Below are positions 58,641 to 64,000 of a stretch of 64,000 bases of DNA, piece by piece. The translations under genes and the position numbers were made by a program. The first letter of the stretch is position 1. Each line of letters opens with the position of its first letter. A model generated the notes under the pieces. It made no database searches. It was given only the letters and a program-made list of their open reading frames with translations, and was not told the DNA's origin. Location: contig OW818647.1 in the NCBI GenBank assembly GCA_942492855.1, forward strand, positions 2,542,001 to 2,606,000, given 5' to 3'. This DNA comes from G963677485 sp942492855 (GTDB lineage: Bacteria; Armatimonadota; HRBIN16).

Positions 58641-61052
58641 TCAATCCCCCTGTGCTCCGAAGTTTCGATTGAGCACCACGTAGTCAAACAGGTTCACGCT
58701 GCCCGTGCCATCCATATCCGCCAGCGGATCGTTGGTGTTGAAGTGGATATCAAGCTCGACATAGTCAAACAGGTTCACCCGCCCATCCCCATCGGCGTCA
58801 CCCGAAAGCAGTGTGATGGGCACGATCTGCTCACTTCCTGAGGGGGTGAGTTGGAGCCTGCGCCTGAGGAATGGGCGTGCCGAAATCTCGATGGTGAGAG
58901 CCTGCTGTGGTAGCACACCGAGGGGTAAGGTACCGTCGCCCAGCGTGGTTGCGGTGTAGCTTTTTGAGTAGCCAACCCCGGTCACCGCAATACTGAATGT
59001 CCGGCCAGCCAAACTGCCATCCCAGTAGTTGACGGTCGGGTTAATGATCACGTTGGTCTGTTGGTCGATCCCGCGGACAACCACGTTGTCGATATACGCG
59101 TAAGCAGTGGTCGTGTTGGTGGTGCGGAATCTGATTTTGAAGTTCGGGTTGTTACTGGCACCGGCGGGTAGAGCGAACTGCTTGTAACTCCAGGCGCTAT
59201 TGCCAGCCTGATCTTCCAATGTGCTCCATACGCTGCCATCAAACCACTCAGCGATCAGATGACTACTCGAGGTACCATTGGATGTCTGGCGTGCATATTC
59301 CACGATGATATCATGTTTCGCAACCGTTGAGTACGGCTTGGTGATCGAATCAGTCGAGTTGAGATTGGCAGTGTAGGTCTGCATGTACTTGCTTGAGGAT
59401 TGTGTCGTCGCTCCGCTGTTGGTCCATCCGCCAGCGGTGAGATTGTTGCTCTCAAACCCGTCTGACCACAACACAGTGTCTAGAACGATGTTGTCTGCGA
59501 CGACGCCAGAGATGTTACCAGAATTATCTTTGAATTGCGCATACACCACTTTGATGCCGCCCACAGATCCCAGATCATAGAGCTTACTGCTGGCGTACGG
59601 TTCCCATGCGCTCCAGTTGGCCTCATCAGTGCTGAACCGCATGTGCGACACCACCCCGCTGGGTAGCTGTGAAGAGGCATCGAGTGCCAAGCTGACTGCG
59701 CCATTTGTGGTTGTAGGGCTATCTGCGTTGATGGTGACGCTACCGGCTATCGGGTCGGAGTTAATGCACACGATGTTCGCCCGGGCACCCGACACGCCTC
59801 CATTGGAGGGGTCTAAGCGGATGCGGGTGATATTGCCTGTCCAGTTTGGGTTGGATGACATCGTCACCGCATAGTTATGCATCTGACCGTCGGCGATCGC
59901 CGTGAACCGCACGGAATTCGCTTCGCTAAAGCCGCCACCGGTGGGTGCAAAGAAAATCTGGCAGCCTCCATCATTTGTGCCCGCAAGGGCCATGCGGATG
60001 TAAAGCTTCGGCACACTGGAAGCGGCGAAAAACTTCGGTGGACTGGTGATGTATGGATCCGATGTGTCAAGCTTCATCTGCATCCGGCGGTTGGCCCATG
60101 GGAAGCCGGTATCGGTGCCGTTCATTGTGAAGTTCTGACGGTCGTGTGCAAACGTAAAATTAGGTCTGGTGTTGGGCGCATGAGAATAGACGTAGCTTCG
60201 GATGCTGGACAGACTGCCCAGGATCAGCGTCGCCTCGAAGTCGTAAGTGATATTATGATCGAGAATGTCGGTGCTCAGAGGTGCGATGTATCCGGTGTTG
60301 CCGCTGGTCGGACCGCCCGAGTTCTTTGTGCCCGCAAAGCCGCCCACGAACGAGTAGGAGCCCTTCTTGTAGGTGCCGACACCCCAGCCGCTGGCATCCA
60401 CTTGGGCCGCCCAGTTCTCGGTGGCCGTCCAGTAGTTCCACGGTGGACCCTGGTTCACCACCTCATTCATCGCTCCGTTGGTGAATGGCGAGTTTCCATT
60501 ATACGAGTATAGTTTGTAGAGGGTGGCGACGGTGTAAACAGCAGGCTTCTCCTGCTCAAATGCGCCATACCAGGTGGTATCTGGTCGGGCGTTATTAATC
60601 CGGCAATAGACATTGACTGATGATCCATCGATCGTGGTCCACTGCTCCAGCGTGCCCTCCTGGTCTACGTTGTTGAGTGCCCACTGCTTACCGATGCTTT
60701 TGGTGTAGATGGTCTTCCCATCATTGGTATGCGCTAGAATCTTGGCACTATTGCCGTAGCAGTCGCCTACCTGGATGGGGTTCCATGGCCAGTTGGGCCA
60801 GCTTGAGCTGGGACTACCGTATGGCTGCGGTCCGGAGTAATATGACTGCTGGACATATCGCCCTTTGTCGGCGATGTTGATCTGGTTAGCTCCACCCGAG
60901 GTGCTCAGCCAGTAGATTGATCCGCCTACCTTCAAATCAACTCCGACTTTGATAATTCCGTTGTCCAAAAAGCTAGATGATTGCGCCCATGCGCCGTACG
61001 AGGACATGACTGCCACCAAGCTGATGGCCAGCGTAAGTATCTTTCGAGGCAT
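58641..61052 (-). CDS. Large secreted multi-domain dockerin protein
   Basis: An 803-residue exported protein. The start at 61052 has GGAGAA upstream and a signal peptide (about 1-24). A large beta-rich N-terminal region (about 25-420) has no family I recognise. Ig-like segments follow, then a MAM/CBM-like sandwich (VLWSDGFESNNLTAGGWTNS; NPNFKIRFRTTNTTTAYAYI). A conserved 70-residue sandwich (GTLPLGVLPQQALTIEISARPF) precedes the two dockerin repeats GDADGDGRVNLFDYVELDI and DMDGTGSVNLFDYVVLNR, ending NFGAQGD. This tail is almost the same as that of the GH16 protein upstream, with which it is probably cotranscribed. It may bind or modify polysaccharide. Confidence 0.8.
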   Translation of the reverse strand: MPRKILTLAISLVAVMSSYGAWAQSSSFLDNGIIKVGVDLKVGGSIYWLSTSGGANQINIADKGRYVQQSYYSGPQPYGSPSSSWPNWPWNPIQVGDCYGNSAKILAHTNDGKTIYTKSIGKQWALNNVDQEGTLEQWTTIDGSSVNVYCRINNARPDTTWYGAFEQEKPAVYTVATLYKLYSYNGNSPFTNGAMNEVVNQGPPWNYWTATENWAAQVDASGWGVGTYKKGSYSFVGGFAGTKNSGGPTSGNTGYIAPLSTDILDHNITYDFEATLILGSLSSIRSYVYSHAPNTRPNFTFAHDRQNFTMNGTDTGFPWANRRMQMKLDTSDPYITSPPKFFAASSVPKLYIRMALAGTNDGGCQIFFAPTGGGFSEANSVRFTAIADGQMHNYAVTMSSNPNWTGNITRIRLDPSNGGVSGARANIVCINSDPIAGSVTINADSPTTTNGAVSLALDASSQLPSGVVSHMRFSTDEANWSAWEPYASSKLYDLGSVGGIKVVYAQFKDNSGNISGVVADNIVLDTVLWSDGFESNNLTAGGWTNSGATTQSSSKYMQTYTANLNSTDSITKPYSTVAKHDIIVEYARQTSNGTSSSHLIAEWFDGSVWSTLEDQAGNSAWSYKQFALPAGASNNPNFKIRFRTTNTTTAYAYIDNVVVRGIDQQTNVIINPTVNYWDGSLAGRTFSIAVTGVGYSKSYTATTLGDGTLPLGVLPQQALTIEISARPFLRRRLQLTPSGSEQIVPITLLSGDADGDGRVNLFDYVELDIHFNTNDPLADMDGTGSVNLFDYVVLNRNFGAQGD

Positions 61053-61149
61053 TGTAAGGTTCTCCAGTATGTTGCGTCGTATGATGAATATTCGATCACC
61101 CAGATTCAGACGAATTTCCGCCGGCAAGAGTTGCAAGGATCATTATGCT

Positions 61150-62676
61150 CTAGTCGGCCTGTGCTCCGAAATTCTGGTCTAGCACCACGTAGTCAAACAG
61201 GTTCACGCTGCCTGTGCCATCCATATCCGCCAGGGGTTCGGTGCTGTTGAAGTGGATATCTAGCTCCACATAGTCGAACAGGTTGACTAGCCCATTCCCA
61301 TCGGCATCACCCGATAGCAGGCTGATGGGGACGATCTGCTCGGTTCCTGAGGGTGTGAACTGTATCGTGCGCTTCAGGAACGGCCGGGCCGTGATATCCA
61401 GTGTCAGAGCCTGCTGCGGCAGCACGCCAAGCGGGATCGTGCCATCGCTCTGAGCTCTGACTTCATAGCTCTTTGACACATTCGTTCCGCTAACCTGTAT
61501 CTGAAACAGCCGGTCCGTGAGTGTTCCTTTCCACTGGTCGATTGTGGGGTTTAGTATGACGCTAGTCTGCTGCTCGGGCACAAACTCGAAGCGCCTGACG
61601 ATGACCTCAACGGCTGCGTTGTTGGATGGCGGAACTGCAGAACCGCCGACAAGCCACAGGTTGATTCGAGGGTTCTCGGCTCCTGGCGTGGGAATACCCG
61701 TGCCGGTGTAAGTCCACGACTGTAGCTGTGTGCTGCCGGTATAGCTGGAAAACGCGATGGCGTTCGCGCTCCATGTCATGCTGTGGGTTGATGTGCCAGC
61801 CAGGGACGCAAGATTATACCGGTGCCTGTGGTTAGGTTGATCCCATGGTTGCAAAACATACTGCGAATTCGGATCGCCAGGAGTGCCCCAGCGGGAAAAC
61901 TCGATGTCGATCTCTCGATATGGAGGAGCTGCCGTGTCGTCCCATGTAAACAGCCCGAATACTGCGTTGTAGTCGATGGCGGCCGGGTCATTGTCGATGA
62001 CAAACCGGTAGGTCCCGTACCCAAAGCTGTCTTTACCGATCACCTCTGAGCAGTACCATTTGCCATTGTGGTTGCTGATCCTGAGGTGCAGGCGACCAAG
62101 CTGATCCACCCACACATCCTCAGCTCTGTCGGAGAAGTAGTTGCCCGCACTTGGGGGGCCGACCAGAAACTCACTCTTCTTGACCGTCCACTTCAGGCCT
62201 GAGAAGTCAATCTCGCGCGGCAGCTCAGGATTCGTGCGTGTCACCTGGACATTCGCCACGGCGTGCTGTGATACTTCCGCGGGAATCTCCTGGTAACCCT
62301 GGGATATGGGGGGCATATAGCCTGCGGGCAGCAAGTAAGCCGCGATGCGTGTGGCCATCTCGTCACCCTCACCTGTGGTGATACTGCATGTCCAAGCTCC
62401 GTCGGGATTAATGGATACGAGTCGGTCGCTCTCTTCGAAGTATGGTTTGGTCCACCAGCCATTGGTGTAGATAAACACGGCGACCCTGTAGTCACTCGGA
62501 GTGACATTGGTGACATGCCCTGTGAGGTTATCTTTGGAGCCGTATGGTGGCACTTGGTCAAACACGATGGTGGGGGTGGCCTCTGTGGTCACTGCCTGAC
62601 TGTCTGCACTGCTGCTGTGACAGATAAGCGGGGCCGAGAGCATGGAGATGACTGCGATGAGGCGTATCCAGTTCAT
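61150..62676 (-). CDS. Secreted GH16-family glycosidase with C-terminal dockerin
   Basis: A 508-residue exported protein. ATG 62676 follows AGGAGGT and starts a signal peptide (about 1-24). Residues about 30-150 are a small beta domain (VFIYTNGWWTKPYFEESDRLV). The GH16-like jelly roll spans about 155-365 with the catalytic signature REIDIEFSRWG near residues 255-265, whose two glutamates are nucleophile and acid/base; GYGTYRFVID precedes it. The tail contains the IPLGVLPQQALTLDITARPFLKR sandwich and dockerin pair ending NFGAQAD. Likely cleaves a beta-glucan, galactan or similar chain. Confidence 0.85.
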   Translation of the reverse strand: MNWIRLIAVISMLSAPLICHSSSADSQAVTTEATPTIVFDQVPPYGSKDNLTGHVTNVTPSDYRVAVFIYTNGWWTKPYFEESDRLVSINPDGAWTCSITTGEGDEMATRIAAYLLPAGYMPPISQGYQEIPAEVSQHAVANVQVTRTNPELPREIDFSGLKWTVKKSEFLVGPPSAGNYFSDRAEDVWVDQLGRLHLRISNHNGKWYCSEVIGKDSFGYGTYRFVIDNDPAAIDYNAVFGLFTWDDTAAPPYREIDIEFSRWGTPGDPNSQYVLQPWDQPNHRHRYNLASLAGTSTHSMTWSANAIAFSSYTGSTQLQSWTYTGTGIPTPGAENPRINLWLVGGSAVPPSNNAAVEVIVRRFEFVPEQQTSVILNPTIDQWKGTLTDRLFQIQVSGTNVSKSYEVRAQSDGTIPLGVLPQQALTLDITARPFLKRTIQFTPSGTEQIVPISLLSGDADGNGLVNLFDYVELDIHFNSTEPLADMDGTGSVNLFDYVVLDQNFGAQAD

Positions 62677-63052
62677 TATGTACCTCCTGGATAGGAATGA
62701 CTTGAATATCACCGGTCGTAGGGGCGTCCCTTGTGGGCGCCCTAATCGATAATCATCGAATAAGCTTTTAGGGCCACCACAAGGGTGGCCCCTACGACCG
62801 TATAATTTAAACGTAGGCTGATGTACCAGCACGGGTAGGTTCTTACATGTTGCTTGAATGATTGATGTTAGTGCCGCTGGTTATTCGTAGTAACTGTGTA
62901 TGGAGCTATACCATTACTATCAGGATACCTTTTTACCAATGGGTGTGGCTATCGGGATTGGGGGGTAATTTGCGGATATGGAGGCAGATGCTAAAGAGCC
63001 ATTAGGGGCGGTGCTAATCGACCGCCCCTTGTACGAACAACAGAATCGCAGG
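62677..63052. other. Intergenic region with hairpin repeats
   Basis: Contains GTCGTAGGGGCGTCCCTTGTGGGCGCCCTA (62715-62743), TAGGGCCACCACAAGGGTGGCCCCTACGAC (62769-62799) and the start of a composite repeat (62797-62850), all relatives of those at 18, 25 and 55 kb. Otherwise nothing is seen until the hairpin after thuA. Confidence 0.6.
63005..63028 (-). terminator. Hairpin after the ThuA gene
   Basis: A perfect eight-base stem GGGGCGGT / ACCGCCCC, 25 bases past the stop codon, without a clear T-run on the minus strand. Confidence 0.5.
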
Positions 63053-63700
63053 TTAGCGTGCGGCCCAGAGCATTCCTCGCTGCACGATGATCTTTGCTTC
63101 CGGTACCTGGAAGTCAGATGCGACATGTCCAAGTGAGCTGTAGAACACGCGGCCCTCGCCGAACTTGCGCTTCCACACTGCGGGCATTACGGTGCCGGCA
63201 ACCCATGGGTAGGTATCACCGCTGATAGTGGTGGTGGCGAGCACTTCGTTACCTGGGTCGGTGTGCATGTAATACTGCTCAGAGTGCATGGCGAACTCAC
63301 CCAGCCCAGCCACGATGGGGTCTTCCGGCTTGGATATCTGCACAGTGTAGTCGATGATACCGCCGGGATGCTCTACCCAGTTACCGCCGGTCATGAACTG
63401 ATACATGGTGTTGTTACGGAAGCTGTCGCACATACCGCCGTGCCAGCCCGCCAGGCCCACACCGCTACGCACGGCTTTCAATAGCCCGCCTTCTTGTTCG
63501 CCGCTGATCTGGCCCATGGTCCATGCGGGCACGATCAGGCTGAGGCTGCTCATGAATGCCTCGTCTGTGTAGATATCCATGCTGCCATCGACCACTGTGA
63601 CGTCGAAGCCGTTTTCTTTCAAAAAGGGGATGAAGATGTCGGTAGTCTGCACGGGTTCATGGCCATCCCAGCCGCCGCGCACTACGAGTGCTTTTTTCAT
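63053..63700 (-). CDS. ThuA-domain protein (trehalose-utilisation type)
   Basis: A 215-residue class I amidotransferase-like ThuA protein. It begins KKALVVRGGWDGHEP, has VGLAGWHGGMCDSFRNN, GGNWVEHPGG, MHSEQYYMHTDPG and the closing GEGRVFYSSLGHVASDF, all typical of the group. ThuA proteins help oxidise disaccharides together with Gfo/Idh/MocA dehydrogenases, and such a gene lies 21 bases upstream. No signal peptide. Confidence 0.9.
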   Translation of the reverse strand: MKKALVVRGGWDGHEPVQTTDIFIPFLKENGFDVTVVDGSMDIYTDEAFMSSLSLIVPAWTMGQISGEQEGGLLKAVRSGVGLAGWHGGMCDSFRNNTMYQFMTGGNWVEHPGGIIDYTVQISKPEDPIVAGLGEFAMHSEQYYMHTDPGNEVLATTTISGDTYPWVAGTVMPAVWKRKFGEGRVFYSSLGHVASDFQVPEAKIIVQRGMLWAAR

Positions 63701-63721
63701 GTGGTTACTATTCCTTATGTA

Positions 63722-64000
63722 TTAGTCGATTTGTCCGGTGATCAGGCCCATCTTCATGGGTTGTGGCTGTGCCACGGTATTGGTAATAGCGATGGATTTA
63801 CCTTGGTCACTGGCCTCGTGGATGCTCTGCATGATGTCGAGCACGTGAAGCGCGAGAGCTCCGCTGGCGCGGTGTGGCCGCTCGAGCTGGATGCCTGCGG
63901 CCATGTCGGCCACACCCAGCATGCGCCAGTTTTCGCTGTAGATATGGCTGTAAGGCATCACCTGCCAGCCGCTGCCGGGTCGGAACAGTTTAGGCTCCCC
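63722..64000 (-). CDS. Gfo/Idh/MocA-family oxidoreductase, C-terminal part (runs off right edge)
   Basis: The last 92 residues of a protein whose start is outside the window. The frame is open to the edge. The sequence WRMLGVADMAAGIQLERPHRASGALALHVLDIMQSI is the usual C-terminal helix region of Gfo/Idh/MocA sugar dehydrogenases. It is upstream of ThuA by 21 bases, probably the same transcript, and would act in sugar oxidation. A GTG/ATG pair at 63961-63956 is internal. Confidence 0.82.
   Translation of the reverse strand, partial: GEPKLFRPGSGWQVMPYSHIYSENWRMLGVADMAAGIQLERPHRASGALALHVLDIMQSIHEASDQGKSIAITNTVAQPQPMKMGLITGQID

Noticed and set aside
1..64000. tRNA or rRNA genes
   Set aside because: Intergenic spaces were read for T-arm (GGTTCRANYCC) and acceptor patterns and for rRNA cores; none was found.

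Overview
The window looks like the chromosome of a free-living, polysaccharide-degrading bacterium with moderately high GC. My best guess is Armatimonadota (inference; there is no rRNA or other marker here to settle it). The evidence is a Terrabacteria-style housekeeping order (recG-coaD-coiled coil-ackA-DUF177-rpmF-plsX-fabD-fabG-acpP-fabF), several secreted glycosidase-like proteins ending in dockerin-type repeats, an exosortase locus, occasional TTG/GTG starts and intergenic spaces full of short palindromic repeats.

Layout. 1-302: left-edge insertion sequence (AbrB-like gene overlapping a transposase that leaves the window). 719-6136: secreted VIT/vWA protein, a small anchored protein and a two-gene zinc-dehydrogenase operon. 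6137-9301: an AT-rich accessory patch with a truncated gene between two diverged copies of a promoter-like segment, a large PIN-like/coiled-coil/membrane protein of unknown function and an orphan HigA-type antitoxin; this is the best place for an undescribed system. 9589-16268: secreted six-hairpin glycosidase, thioredoxin plus DsbD-type reductase, PhyH dioxygenase. 16752-18535: an IS110-family element and a repeat-rich spacer. 18536-24364: CPBP membrane protein, D-Ala-D-Ala dipeptidase and a five-gene exosortase operon (TPR, exosortase, membrane protein, EpsI-like, PAP2). 24508-29552: galT, a WYL regulator and a large glycosidase-like protein with a malectin domain.

29611-30964: a 230-bp palindromic element and a dockerin protein. 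31149-35325: purA with a promoter and a hairpin-rich leader, DUF1844, GNAT and a homocysteine synthase. 35572-37725: RCC1-repeat dockerin protein. 38055-40086: rplS-lepB-rnhB-yraN. 40421-44395 (minus): DUF1385, rpmE, acnA. 44676-54928: peroxiredoxin-like gene and then the recG-to-fabF run, closed by a strong terminator. 54988-56040: about 1 kb of repeats without genes. 56044-58053: glycosidase-like and VOC proteins. 58054-58640: more repeats. 58641-62676 (minus): two dockerin proteins, one with a GH16 domain. 63053-64000 (minus): ThuA and the C-terminal end of a Gfo/Idh/MocA oxidoreductase.

How it fits together: glycan breakdown and sugar conversion (glycosidases, galT, sugar dehydrogenases, ThuA, Gfo/Idh/MocA) recur across the window. 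Four secreted proteins share one C-terminal module that ends at the last residues, suggesting a common surface or complex-anchoring route. The exosortase locus suggests another surface-sorting route, but no PEP-CTERM substrate is present here. No tRNA, rRNA or CRISPR array was seen.
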